This document shows, piece by piece, positions 26,773-38,889 of a stretch of 64,000 bases of DNA. The translations under genes and the position numbers were made by a program. The DNA is from Monosporascus cannonballus (lineage: Eukaryota; Ascomycota; Sordariomycetes; Xylariales). Position 1 is the stretch's first letter, and every line of letters begins with the position of its first letter. The stretch lies in assembly GCA_004154925.1 (NCBI GenBank), contig QJNS01000700.1:62001-126000 (forward strand). Direction: 5' to 3'. The notes beneath the pieces were generated by a model. That model ran no database searches. It had not been told where the DNA came from and saw only the letters and a program-made list of their open reading frames with translations.

Positions 26773-26857
26773 TTTACCGTAACCAGTTTAGCAACCGATA
26801 ATCGATATATAGCCGTAAGCTGTTATCTTTTTTAGGTACGAATAAAACGAGAGTAGC
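26773..26857 (-). pseudogene. RT N-terminal motif of element H
   Basis: The minus strand reads ATLVLFVPKKD and SLRLYIDYR with normal spacing, followed by a decayed N-x-x-T-x-K-N-R block. In the family this stretch lies about 70-100 residues before the YxDD active site. It fixes both the superfamily (Ty3/Gypsy) and the strand of H. Confidence 0.85.
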
Positions 26858-28999
26858 CATTTTCGATTTCGATTTTCGAATTCGTCTAGTCTGTAAATTT
26901 TCGCAGATGTATTTTTGGAATCTTTGCCGTTAAGGCTTCGAAATTGGGTAAATTAATAACAATAATTTGTCTTATATTAAGTTTATAACATATTCAGCGT
27001 CTAGGAATATGAGAAATATCTTTGTCTGTTTTCTGAAAAATATATTCCGAAATTTTTCCATATATCTGAACAATTATATAATTTTCGAAATAATTGTTTT
27101 TGTCAAATTTAGAAGTATTACGATTATGATTAAGCTTAACAAAATTAATAACGAAAATTAACTTATCGGCGAATACTATGTTTGTTAGATTTTCGGCGTC
27201 GATCTCTTTTATATTTCCGTAAGTCGATTTGTACTCTATGGTATTTAATAATATACTTTATTTACTTATTTGTAATCGGAATAATAATAAATTAAGCGCC
27301 GAACGGTTAAAGTAAATAGCGAAATAAATTTAGCTAAAGTAGCAGATTTTGTTAATAATTATTTATTATTTTTATTTCGATTTCTAAAGCCTTATAGCAT
27401 TTGATAAAGAACTTATTAGCCTTTATTAACGCAAGCATATCATTAGTAACAAAATGGAAATTATATTTCCTTACGAAACATTTGGTATGCCTATTTATTT
27501 TCGTTTCAATATTTAGATTTATTAGTATAGTAATCGTGCGTTAATCGTTTTTTTATAATCGTAATTAAATTTTTTAATAATAATTTTATAATAATCGTAT
27601 AAAATTATTCGAACAAAATAAATTGAAGGTGTATTTTTTTTTAAACAGCACCTTTTCCGATTTATTTAAATTATCGAAAACGGTAAAGTTTTTTACGGCG
27701 ATAAGTTATTTTTTTTAATTTTTATACGCTTATTTTCCGATTAAAAAGAGATTGAATTTATATTTTGATTTATAATCGGAATTAATATACCCTTTTTTCT
27801 TATAATTTTAATAAATTAGAATCTAATTCTTTTTTAAAATATTTAACGATTTTTCAAACCGAGCGAATTTATTACGGTTGGTATTTATTCGGCGACAAAA
27901 AGGTTTTCTTTATATACTTTTACTTTTTTTCCTGTTTGATCCGAGTACTTTTAATTAGGTTCTTTTTATTAGATTTTTATCTAAAAATACGTTCCAACGT
28001 ATTTGTTTATTCTTCTTTTATTTACTCTTTCAGCCTTGGCATTAAATAGCCTATATGCGATCGGCTTTTATGATTATATTAAACGGACGTTTAAAAATAT
28101 TTATTATTTAAGCATTTTAATGTTTAAAAGGGTTTTTAATTGGTAATGAAAAGAATATATTAATCTAAGGTGTTTTTAAGTCGAAATTTATGTTTTTAAT
28201 TTTGGGTAAATAAACTTTCCAAGTTGTATACCATTTTATTAGCGATTTGTTGTCTTATTTTAATTTTTTTCGAAAAGATTTTAGGAAATACGGTTTTTAT
28301 ATTCGAGGTCGCAATACTCTTTTTTTATAATGGACTATAAAATTTTTAAAATTGATCTTTTCGGTTATATTCTATATATTATTCCGGTACCATCGTTATA
28401 TTAATTACAAGTAGTTTTTTTATTTTTATAGTCTAATAAATATATACCGTATTTAATAATTTATACCTGTTAACAATATTAGTGTTTATATTAAATATAA
28501 CTTTATTTTTCTATATCGAAAATAGTTCGTCGAAGAATTATCCAAGGTATTTTGGTAATTTCGAATATTTTTGATCGATTTGTCGATTATGTTAGTTCGT
28601 AGTAAAATCGATTAAGCGGCTATGTTTTTATGAGTTATGTTTCGTTTATTTGATAAAGGTTTTTTTGTTTTTTTTTTCGAATATAATACATTTTTGTTGT
28701 ACTTTATAACATAAACGTGAAGCTTTATAGTTGAAAACATATTGAATATTTAGTTAATAACTTAACTCTTATTTTTTACGATAAATATATAGTTGTAATC
28801 GATCATATTTTTTACAGTCGTTTTGTTAGATAACGTTTTCTTATTATTGTTTTTTTGCAATATTTCGAATATATTTCGAGTATATAATATCTCGATTCCT
28901 TTTATCACTTTGTATAAAGTCGGTTATTGTAAGTTACGTTTAAAAACGTATTGATTTATTTTTATTAGTTATCTTATCTATTAAAAAGAAAATAAAAAT

Positions 29000-29258
29000 T
29001 GTAAAGCAATAAATATATAAATAACGTAATAAATAAGTAGTTACAAACTATTTCAAGAAGTAAATATATTAACAGACTTTTATCCAGATTATAAATATAT
29101 TTGCCCGGGTATGAGATTTTGTAATTCTTTTAAGTAGGTAGGTCGGCGACTAGTCGCCGATATTTAGCTGTAATTTCTTTGTATTCTCGTTTCTTTATAA
29201 TATCCTTTAATATTATTTTCAGTAAATTCGTAATAAAGTTTATAGTTATTATATAGTA
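29000..29258 (-). repeat. 5' LTR of element H (right copy)
   Basis: About 259 bp, from TGTAAAGCAATAAATAT to ...TATATAGTA. It holds an 18-bp perfect palindrome TCGGCGACTAGTCGCCGA at 29143-29160, the counterpart of the hairpin in the left copy. It is shorter than the left copy by about 45 bp. Confidence 0.65.
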
Positions 29259-32200
29259 CGGTAACTTAATCGTTAATAGACATATTATTTTTCGGGTAAT
29301 TTATTTTGATTTATTTAGTTTTTCCAATAAATCGAATTCAAATTAAAGTATTTTTTAAGTTTTGTAATATACTTTTGCAAAATAAACATTATATAAGTTT
29401 TTTATTATACGGTTTGTGTTAACATAATTTTGATTATTATGAATAAGCGTTAAAGGTTTTTAGTATAAATATATACGATATGTAATCTTTTAAAGCATGA
29501 AATCAGATATAATAAAGCATTATTTTATAATTCTAATTGCTTATAATATTATTTCTTACTTTTATAATAAAGTATATAGATGTTGAAAATTAATAATATA
29601 TTCTATATTCTGCGATAATATATATTTTGAAATTAATATTATGAAACCGGAATAATTTAAAAGATAATATCTTTTTCTTACAAAATATTTAACGTTAACG
29701 TTATTCTATGTATTATTGAATTTGCTTAATTGGCTTAGTTTCCTAATTTTTTAATTGTACTTGTCGTAAGTAAACGATATAATACGTCCGATATTCCGTT
29801 AAACCATCCCGAAATACAAAGTATTTTTATTTAGAAATATAAAAAGTAATTAATAATATTAAATAATTTCGATTTAACTTTATTAACATTTACCGTAAAT
29901 AACGATATATATAATAAATTTTTATATTAAAATATAATTAATAGAAATATTAATTGAAGATAAGTTAATTAAATAAACGTTTGTAATTCTTTATACTTTT
30001 ATATTTACCATATTATTTTTTGGTGAATTAGTCTTGTCTTTCGTATTTAAATTTAAATTTAATATAAATAGATTAAGTTTAATTTTGATTTTAAATATAC
30101 TTTTTCTGGAACTATTTTAATTGTTTTATTTATTAACTAACTTAAAAGTACTAATATCGTATTTTTTTGATAAGCGTTAACGTTAAAAAAAGAAATTTAT
30201 TCTTACGTAATTTTAAATATTATATTAAGTGCATTAATAGACTTAACGTATTCTTTAGGGTTTTCTTTAATTTATAAAAGTAAATTTAATTTTTTTAAAA
30301 AAATATTGCATTTATTAACGCGCTTTAATTAGTACAGTTTTTAAATTTTTTAGTTTCATTAATAATTTAATTTTGGTGCATTTAAACTGTATTATTTGAA
30401 CATTATTTTAAGTAATTTCTTTTCGTAATTATATTATTATGCTTAAATAAATTTTTAAAAGGTTAAATATATTAATGTAATTATTGGTTTTAAAACTTCT
30501 TTTTCTGTTAAGGTTATAACCAAGTAAACACATAATTAGTAAATTCATTAAAAAGAATTTACATTAATATATATTAAATTTTGTTTAATATATTTAATAC
30601 GTTGTATAAGTGTTTAATATATTTATCGCTATTATTACTAAATCGGATAATATTATTAACATAAATACGAATAAAACATTTATATGTAAAAAGTAGTTTA
30701 TTTATAAATTATTGAACGAATATAACGAAATTACAATAAATTATTAATGTTATATTAAACCTTTTTAATTTTGATAAGTTAATAATTATTATATATTTCC
30801 GCTATTCTATATATATATGTAATTTTAAAGAAGCTTTTAAAAATGCAAATATATTTTAAAACCATATTTTTTTATTGAGGAAATAATAATATTTATTGTT
30901 TAATCACTAATAAGTGTATTTTACTTAGTTTAAATTATTTCCGTTATTTTTCGATAAAATTGATACGTATTTTATATTCCTCGGATATTAGTATTGTATT
31001 TCCATTTTAAAAAATATCATAAATATCGATTAACAAGCATGTTTTCAGATACATTAAGAAATTATAATTTATCATAATAACGTCACTTCTTATCTCAATT
31101 AACGGAATATTTATTAATTTTATAATGCCGTATAAAGCAATGTAAAAATCGTAAAATGAGCGTCCGTTTTTCTATGTTATTTTTGTTTTTCTAAGAAGAA
31201 AATTGAGTTTTTCGATTAAATTATTTTATTGTTAAAGTAAACCCGAGTTTTTAATATTAATTAACGTTCTATTAATTTGATAATTAAGTTTTTTATCGTT
31301 AATATAATTATATTTTCAATAAATTCTGCTCTTTTTGCGAACAATAAATAATTATATTTTAATATTATAAACAGTTATTGATTTAAGTTAAATATATGAA
31401 AAGTAAAATTAAATACGTTTGGAAAATTTATTATTATATAGGAAGGTTCAAGTACATAATATTTCGATTAAGTATTTTAACATATTTAAGGTAACTAACT
31501 TTAATAAAACACGTTATTATAGTAAATTTATTATTATAAAAATTACAGTAATTTTTCGTTATATCGATTTTAAGGTTAACCTTTTTAAAGATTTTGTTTT
31601 TATTTTTACATTAAAAATTAATTCGCAAATATAATTTCTTTTGGTAAAATTAGTTTTATATTCATAATAAAGTAAATACTTGGTATTTAATAATATGTTA
31701 AATTTAAAATTATCGACAACGTTAATTATTGCGGCGAAATAATTATTTATTTATATATTTCTAATTAATTGTTATATAAAATTCAAGTTAAACATAAATA
31801 TTTATATAACCTTTGAAATTTACGCGTTTAAAGTAAATAAAATTACTTTTAAACTTTTTAATTTAATTAATTATTTATTTTCGATCTATTAAAATTATAA
31901 AGCTATTATTATTTATGTAAACGTCGATTACTTCTATATTAATATTACTTTTAAGGTTTATTTTTAGAAACAGAATATTGCGTAATAATGTAGTTTTTAT
32001 TATTAAGTCCTTATTAATTTTAATCATTTGTTTATCGTTAAAAATATATTATATTATTTTTTTCAAAAGTAATTACCTTTAACATAGAGTTAAAAGAATT
32101 TGCCGATCGTATTATATTAAATATTATCGTTATTTTTATTAAATACTCTTATGATAAATAATGAATAAATGATTGTCGAATCATATTCAATATTATATTG

Positions 32201-33958
32201 TTAACATAGAAAATGTAATATTTTGCTTTTTATTAATAATATTTCGTTAAATTTCTTAGAATATACGAAATCTATCTCGTTTATAACATATTATTGTATA
32301 TATATGTATTTCTTTTCGTAATATAGATCTACTTTCGTTTCTTTTTAGTAAAACCAATGTTATCGTTAATTTATATGCTAATATAGTGATCTTCTATATT
32401 TTTTTACGATTTTTATATTAATATTTTATTATCGCAAATCCAAGTTCTGTTTTAATTTCTTAAACTTTAAAATGATTTGAAATGTTATTAAATAAAATAT
32501 TAAAACCTGGTTTGATTTAATTAATTTAAACGTGTATCGTATTTCTAGTGTTAAAAATTATGTAATCTTTTATTTTTTGACTTTTTATAAATGAAATTCG
32601 AATAATTTCGTCAGTTTGAGTTAAATTATTAAGGTTTTTATAATTTTCGATGACGTTATAAATGGTTTTAATTTTAAAATTACGTTTTATTACAATTATT
32701 ATGTTTTAATAGGTATTAATATTTGGATTATTTACTTTATTATAAATATCGTTTTTTAAACTAACAATTATTTTAAAGCATTATTTAATTGGACTTTTTT
32801 ACTTTTACTATATGTTTTATGTTAACTAAGTATATAATTTTAAAAAGTTTAATTAAATTAACAATACAAAATTTAAGAAATTGGGTATAAATTTTGATGT
32901 AAATATATACGTAATTAAAAGTCGGTCAAACATTTTATACTTTTACGTATTTTAATAAATTTATTATATAAATCTTACCTGATTTTCCTTTGTTATATTT
33001 ACTTTAAAATAATGTGGAATCTTTCTAAATAATTATAATTATTAGTATGCTAAAATATAGTTTTAAAATAAAAACTGGTTTTTGAAAAAAGAAAATATTT
33101 TGTATTTAATTATATTCGCTTTTGTTAAAAAGAGTTTTAATTTTTATGTTATTTTTTATATATATCAGTAAATGGAACCGCGTACAATATCGTTTTTATC
33201 GATTACATTAAGTAAAACAGGTGTTTTATTTCAGCTTATGTTTTAAATTATTATTTTTAAATAATTTAATCGAAATGTTAATATTTCTAGCGGTTTAGAA
33301 ATCTATTTAATAAAACAAAATTAAAATCACAAATTTTAAAATTTTGAATTTTTTGATAATTTCTGCGTAAACACTTCCGGATTTTTTAGTTAATTTGATA
33401 TTTTAAACGACCATCTTTTTTATTCTTCTAAACCGGTTTAATATTTTAATTATTATATTTCTCCAATTCTTTGCGCTATTTGAATTTTAAAAAGTTAATA
33501 TTATCGGTTGTTTCAAGGTATTTAATTATTCTAGCCTTATTCCTTTTTAACGAAATATATTAATTTAATTATTTTTATTAAAAACACTTAAAATATGTAT
33601 AAATAAGTTTAAATTAAGTATTAAGAAGCTTTTTCGAATGTATTTAATTAAATAAAGGTATATTTTAATATAATATAAGAACAGTTTTATTTAATAAGAA
33701 CTATTAAATATAACGTTTAAGTAAATTCCTCTTTTAAAAGAGTATCGAATAACTTCGTATTTACCATTTATTATTAATAGATTAATATTGTAAGCAAGAG
33801 AAATATATATATACTATATTTTTCAAACCCATTTTATTATCAGTATTATGATGAGCAGTAAATATATTAAACACTACTTATGTTTTATATCTTTGTTTAA
33901 ATAAATAAAAAATAATAGAAAACAAATAATACGGTTAAAATGATATAAAGGGGATTTT
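29259..33958 (-). mobile_element. R internal region with RT, right of H
   Basis: Minus-strand, RIP-dead. The RT active-site block reads IRIYVNNIIRFSNNS then YIKHLYNVLNIL at about 30590-30690 (YVDD changed to YVNN). The pattern of a short loop after YxDD followed by HIKHL...VL is that of Ty3/Gypsy, not Ty1/copia. In element orientation, protease and gag should occupy about 31000-33900, but no zinc knuckle or protease motif is readable. Open frames such as 31419-31634 are AT-rich accidents. Confidence 0.55.
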
Positions 33959-34188
33959 CATTAAAAATTGCAAAACATATATAAAACGAAAATATCAAAA
34001 TAAATAGTTAAAATAATATATACAAAGCAATAAATTTCTATTTATTACAAACCATGACTTATAAGGTACAAATAATTATGAAAATATAATTGCTTTATTA
34101 TTTTTTAATCTAAAGATCTGAGGAATATCTATAGTGACTTATAGCTAGAAACTCGGTCACTATAATCGTAATCGTGGGATTTCTACTA
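33959..34188. repeat. Right LTR of element R (about 230 bp)
   Basis: From CATTAAAAATTGC to ...GATTTCTACTA, followed at once by CGAGA (34189-34193), the duplicate of 12591-12595. Read on the minus strand it starts TAGTAGAAATCCCACG (TG changed to TA), a typical LTR start. It aligns with 12596-12821. Confidence 0.75.
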
Positions 34189-35279
34189 CGAGATAAAAAA
34201 ATAGAGAAAGAAAAAATTAATATACGAAATGGAAAAAATTTTTCATATGCGAAAAGAAAACAGGTTGATCTAATACTTTAATTTCGAAAACATTTAAAAA
34301 CTTGCCAAATATCTTATAAAAACCTCGTGTTTATGAAAATATTTTACTAATAACGCCGAAATTATTAATAATTATATTTCGTCAAAATAATGAATAACGA
34401 AATAATGGAAAAATCTAATAGGTTTTAAGGTTATAGTAATTTTGATTTTTGTGCATTTGTACTTATTTAATTCGTTTATCGATTAAAATCTACAGTTTAT
34501 AATCTTAATTTCTTTTCGTAAGGACATGGTTTTTAGCGCTGTAAACGAAAAACATAATCAATAATCTTATTAATATTATATTATTTACGCGCTAAAAGTT
34601 TTTTGGTTTTATTAAAGTAGTAATAAGAGCTTTTTAACGACAGCTTTTTTATAATTTAAATAATTTTTCTTTTTTTTAATACGACTAATAAGGTCATCGA
34701 AACATTAAAATTATTGTCAGGATAACGAGTTTTGATATATTCGCTGTAATTATAAACTTTTCGATTATTTGATATTTTGTGCTTCTTTTGAAATACGGCG
34801 TATATAGCATTATTTTAAAATTAGACTTTATAATATAAATTACTCAATATTTTAGAACATTTTGAATTAAAACTATTATAAAACTTACCGTCCATATTAT
34901 GACTTATTATAATAAAACTAATATTTATTAAACGAAAAATCTTTAAAACCAAAAATTCTAGAAAAAGAGAAATCGTATTACAAACCAGGGCCGGTTGCAA
35001 AAAACGATCAGATCCGTATAGAACAGTTACAAAATTTAGATGTTTTTTAACGTCGAGATCCCAATAATTCCATAGAGAATTAAGTATATCCAAAATAGTT
35101 TAATCTGTAAGAATTTTAAAGTCTAAACCAATTTAAATTAAGCTTACGAAAAAATATATAAATATATTTGTTTTTACAATTTAAAAGAGACTAACTTGTA
35201 TTAATAATTAATTATTTAACACATTCTTAGTAATAAGAAATATAACTAAGATATCTATTTCTTAAATTCTTACGATATT
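34189..35279 (+). mobile_element. Gypsy element Q/L, right part (chromodomain and 3' LTR)
   Basis: It resumes exactly where Q stopped at 12595: the DNA here aligns with the A chromodomain (54935-55045), reading IRNGKNF-like and RKENR-like remnants at 34225-34290. A 600-bp tail then aligns with 55060-55860 of A. It ends in a purine tract and the 3' LTR at 34976, which is cut at 35280 by element E. The 90-codon open frame on the minus strand at 34821-35093 straddles the LTR start and is not a gene. Confidence 0.7.
34976..35279 (+). repeat. 3' LTR of element Q/L, truncated by E
   Basis: It starts TATTACAAACCAGGG after GAGAAATCG, the same context as the A 3' LTR (GGAAATCG then TATTACG). It runs to TTCTTACGATATT, the point equivalent to CCCACGATACTCC in A. 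About 75 bp of its 3' end should lie beyond element E but were not found in the window. Confidence 0.65.
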
Positions 35280-35670
35280 TGTTATAACACGACAGAATGC
35301 GCAGGTCTGAAAACGGTCCGTACCAAAATGTAACAAACCCCGACACAGGATAAATAACGTAACGGACTTAAAGCTGTTAAAGAACTCAGCATCTTAAGCT
35401 TATTAAGCTACGTAAAAGAATTAAAAACCTTAACAAACTTAAAGGGTTAAGCGTTTTAAATATCTGAGGCTAAAAATAAAATATATATGCTTATCATTTC
35501 TAAAATCGAAATAATAATAGTTATAATATAAATTTGTTACTTACAATATTTTTCGTATTACACAGTGTAATTAATTATTATATTTGTTGTTCAAATTCTT
35601 ACAGTATTGCTATATATTTAAATCTATACGATTAAAATTTAATAATTAATTAAATCTCTTAACCGTTATA
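35280..35670 (+). repeat. 5' LTR of element E (391 bp)
   Basis: From TGTTATAACACGACAG to ...AACCGTTATA. It has the same 3' end and the same TATA core (AAATATATATGCTTATCATTTC near 35495) as the LTRs of A and B, but its own U3. It begins inside the Q/L LTR, whose last bases before it are ATATT (35275-35279). Confidence 0.75.
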
Positions 35671-36990
35671 TGTGATAAATTTTAATGTAATAATATTGTT
35701 GAATTTTGAGCAATATCGTTAATAACACATTTACTAATTAATAATTAACTTATAAAATTTTTACTTACAATATATATTTAAATAATAAAAAGTAACAACT
35801 TTTTTTAATTAAAAAAAGAATCCTTTAACAATTAAATCTTTTAACCTATATCTTATTTACTTTAAAAAAACATTAACTTTATTAAATGGCTTTAAGCGAT
35901 ATACGCAAAGTTTAAAATCAAAGCCAAATCTCGGATATTAAGATATTTTCTTAACTAAATAAGATTATTTAATTAAATTTTATCCAGAAATAAAGAAAGG
36001 TTTTAAAATTATTAAGCCTAAATCGTTCGATAATAGTTTTATAAAATTCTAATTTTTTTTATATAATATCGGACGTATTTTAGATGTTTTCGCATTTACT
36101 GTATTCTATTTACCGTATAAATGAAATTTGTAATTAAATAATTTATAAAAACAAATACGTATTTTGAATTTATTATACAAAAAAATATTATCTGATTTAC
36201 GGAAAAATAAAAGCTAAAAGTAATACAAATAAATAACGATTACCAATAATTGAAATAAGTATTAACGAAAGTTTTCGAAATAAAGAATAAAACAATAAAA
36301 GCAGAAATATAAATCTAGCAATGACGATAAAAAAGATCGGTACTTACTTACGTGTTACGAGCTTGGGGTTTCACCAACTATTAAACCTTAGTCGTACGGG
36401 TTTATATTAGCAAAAGCGCCGTAGAAATTTAAGCAATAAATACAGTAATCGTGTTACGTCTCGTAATACCAAAGGTACCGATATTATATTATAAGCTGAA
36501 ACTATCTAAATTATGGAAATAACGAACGTATATATCCTTCTCCTAGCTCAAGGTACTTACTACGGCTTAACGACACTTTTTTGGTTAAATCTTTTTAAGT
36601 CCTTTTAAGCCTTTTCTAGTGCTCAACCGGCTTAAGCCCTTTTGACCAATCAGGGCCCTTAAGTTCTTTGAGCCAGTCACATGACTTCTTAGCTGGGTCG
36701 AGGTCTGGCTCTTCAAGATCCCGACCGTTTCTAGAAGCCAAGACCGTTAGGTTATAACATTACGGTAGTGCGTTTATTTAATTAATATAAAAGCTAACTT
36801 AAAAATAAACAAATGAATAACTAAATTTTAAATAATTTAAAAAGCATAAAAAGAATTTTTAATTAAATTAAATAAAATATTTATCGGATTGTTTCGCCCT
36901 AATAATTAAATTTGATTATTAATAATATATTTAATATATTAAAACCATGAAAAGTAAATATAATATATAATAAGTATTAATTCGTTATTG
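35671..36990 (+). pseudogene. gag relic of element E, split by solo LTR F
   Basis: The 5' leader (GAATTTTGAGCAATATCG) and gag align with 42949-43830 of A. The closest part is the block ACGATTACCAATAATT followed by GAAAGTTTTCGAAATAA near 36235-36285. The alignment is broken at 36353-36759 by LTR F and continues from 36765 to about 36990, where it meets minus-strand element G. The gag start codon and zinc knuckle are not readable. The rest of E is absent. Confidence 0.65.
36353..36759 (-). mobile_element. Solo LTR F (407 bp)
   Basis: In minus-strand orientation it runs from TGTTATAACCTAACGG (36759) to ...AGCTCGTAACA (36353), with both canonical ends intact. It is flanked by identical pentamers TTACG at 36348-36352 and 36760-36764. 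The gag of E continues on both sides, so this is a true solo LTR left by recombination between two LTRs. It has the shared promoter core (near 36500-36540, reverse) and a U3 related to those of D and K. It is only lightly RIPped. Confidence 0.92.
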
Positions 36991-38632
36991 ATTTTATTTG
37001 TAACCTTTTAAAATATTGTTATTGCTTTTCAAATTGTTTTAAATATTTTAATAAAAGGTATAAAACTATTATAATTTTGTTAAAATTTAAAACAATCTTT
37101 TATAACGATGTTAACAATTGTTTAAACTTTAATTTAATACATTTTAAAAATTCTATTCTTTTTTTGTAAAACTAATCTTTTTTACATTAATTAGTAATTT
37201 ACCGTTGTATTAATTTCGATAAACTGTATAAACGAATTTTATATATAATGTTTTTGTGTTTTAAAAAGTCAAAATATCGTCGATATAATATACGATGAAA
37301 ATAGTGTAGTATTTTCGTAACTACATACTTATATAACTCGTATTTCGTCTTAAAGCTTAATTTTTAATTATATTCTTTTTTAATTTTAATACAATTATAA
37401 TTATTTTTAAACTCGTATACTATAATTTATAAAATTTTATAAAATGGGTTTTTATTCTAATATTTGAAAATAATAATATTCGAATTTTAACGATAATATC
37501 GGTTAATTAACGATAACTAAATATAAGTTATAATTTTTAATTGATTTAAATGTGGAAAGTATAAAATACTTTACGAATAACTGTAAAAATCGAATTTACT
37601 TTTTATAATTAATCGTTTAAATATTTTTTTAAAAACATATAATTCGTTTTCGTTAAAACGATAAATAAAATAAAATTTCGTAAAGAAGTCTTTATTAAAA
37701 ACTATTTTTAATTTTTTTGGTTATATTTTTGAATTTTCACAAATTCGTTTTTCTAGAAACTATTTACGAATATAATAATATAATAATGTATTCATTAATC
37801 TTTTAACCTTGTACATTTTGTAGTATAAATTGTTATATAATTAGTTAAATTTTGCTCTATTAATATTAATAATACGTGAAAGTTTTTAGTACTATTTGAT
37901 TTATCTTTTGTTTTTTTAAATAGTACTATATTTAGTATATATTCAAACTTATGTTTATTTTTACTGTAATGGAATAATAAACCTTTGTCTTGATATTTTA
38001 CGTAATAGAAAAATATAAAACGAAATATATCTAATTAAATTTATTGTTTAATTAAGCTTTACATTAATATATTTATAATTCTCCTAAAAGTATATCGAAA
38101 CTTCTAAATAGAATATTATCAAAATAATTAATGTTTTATTTAAACTTTCTTTTAATCGAATGAAACTTTTAACTCATGTATTTATCGCAATTTAAATTTA
38201 TTAACAATATTGAATAAAATATAATTTTTATTGAAAAGTTTATTATATAGCATGCTAATACATTTGTATTTGAATATTCAAATTAACCAAACTATGAATT
38301 GGTTTATTATTATATTTAATATCCTTTTTAACAACTTCTTTCTACTTTTCTAAATTTCGTTATTTTATAACTTTTTTAATATAATTAGTTTGTTAAATCT
38401 TTTTTAGAATATATTAAATATCTTTTATATTTTTATATATAATATATTAAACTCTTATATTCTTATGTTTATCGATGTATTCGTCTTTTCAAATATCGAA
38501 ATTAACTTCTATACTGTTGCACAGTTTTCTTTTAAAAATTCGCTTTTAAAAACTTTCTTAGTTTGTTGAACTTAAAATAAATAATAATTAAAAATAAAAA
38601 TTAATAACAACATTTTAATAACATCTTTTTAT
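36991..38632 (-). mobile_element. Truncated minus-strand Gypsy element G (RT to protease)
   Basis: It aligns with about 57680-59130 of element C in the same orientation. The RT active site is intact at about 37266-37312, reading IFIVYYIDDILTF. Going right it passes through RT N-terminal sequence to the region before the protease (38000-38290). Both ends are truncated: the left meets E gag and the right meets an H-type LTR (J). No LTR of its own is present. Confidence 0.7.
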
Positions 38633-38889
38633 CATTAAGATAATAAATTAACACGTTAGATAATAGCTTAATAATTGTAAGCTATTTTAAAAATAGATAT
38701 ATTAATAGATTTTTATCTACGTTATAAATATTATTCTCTATAGGGGTTTTTCATATTCTTTTATACATATATAAATAACACGTTGCCGAGATATTGCCGT
38801 ATATACTTATTTCTTTATATTGATTTTTTAAATGTTAATATTTAATAGCTGTTATTGACTTTACACGCCGTTTTATAATAAGCATAGTA
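38633..38889 (-). repeat. H-type LTR of fragment J
   Basis: A third copy of the H LTR, aligned by TGTAAGCTATTTTAAA then ATATTAATAGATTTTTATC, ending ...GCATAGTA. Similarity continues past the right edge (ATATAAAGCCG then AACATTTTCTA) into sequence next to the left LTR of H, so this is a 3' LTR with attached internal DNA. Confidence 0.6.

Larger units (their letters stand above)
21667..29258 (-). mobile_element. Minus-strand Gypsy element H with paired LTRs
   Basis: About 7.6 kb bounded by direct repeats at 21667-21968 and 29000-29258, which I take as its LTRs. The RT N-terminal block is clear on the minus strand at about 26773-26857: ATLVLFVPKKD followed by SLRLYIDYR, the conserved Gypsy pattern before the catalytic domain. 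A long readable minus-strand tail near 23240-23340 ends SKLTVKTKKAKRKKV and a stop, a basic end that may close the pol frame. Coding therefore runs right to left. The termini are mutated (TG to TA) and no matching target-site duplication was found, so the edges are good only to a few bases. It sits within R and belongs to a different family from A to E. Confidence 0.7.

Noticed and set aside
30590..30690. Ty1/copia reverse transcriptase for element R
   Set aside because: I first read YVNNI as a copia YVDD, but the following residues (NNS, then YIKHLYNVL) have the Ty3/Gypsy pattern.
34821..35093. 90-codon open frame on the minus strand
   Set aside because: It spans the Q/L tail and the first part of its 3' LTR in antisense, with no domain and no start context.
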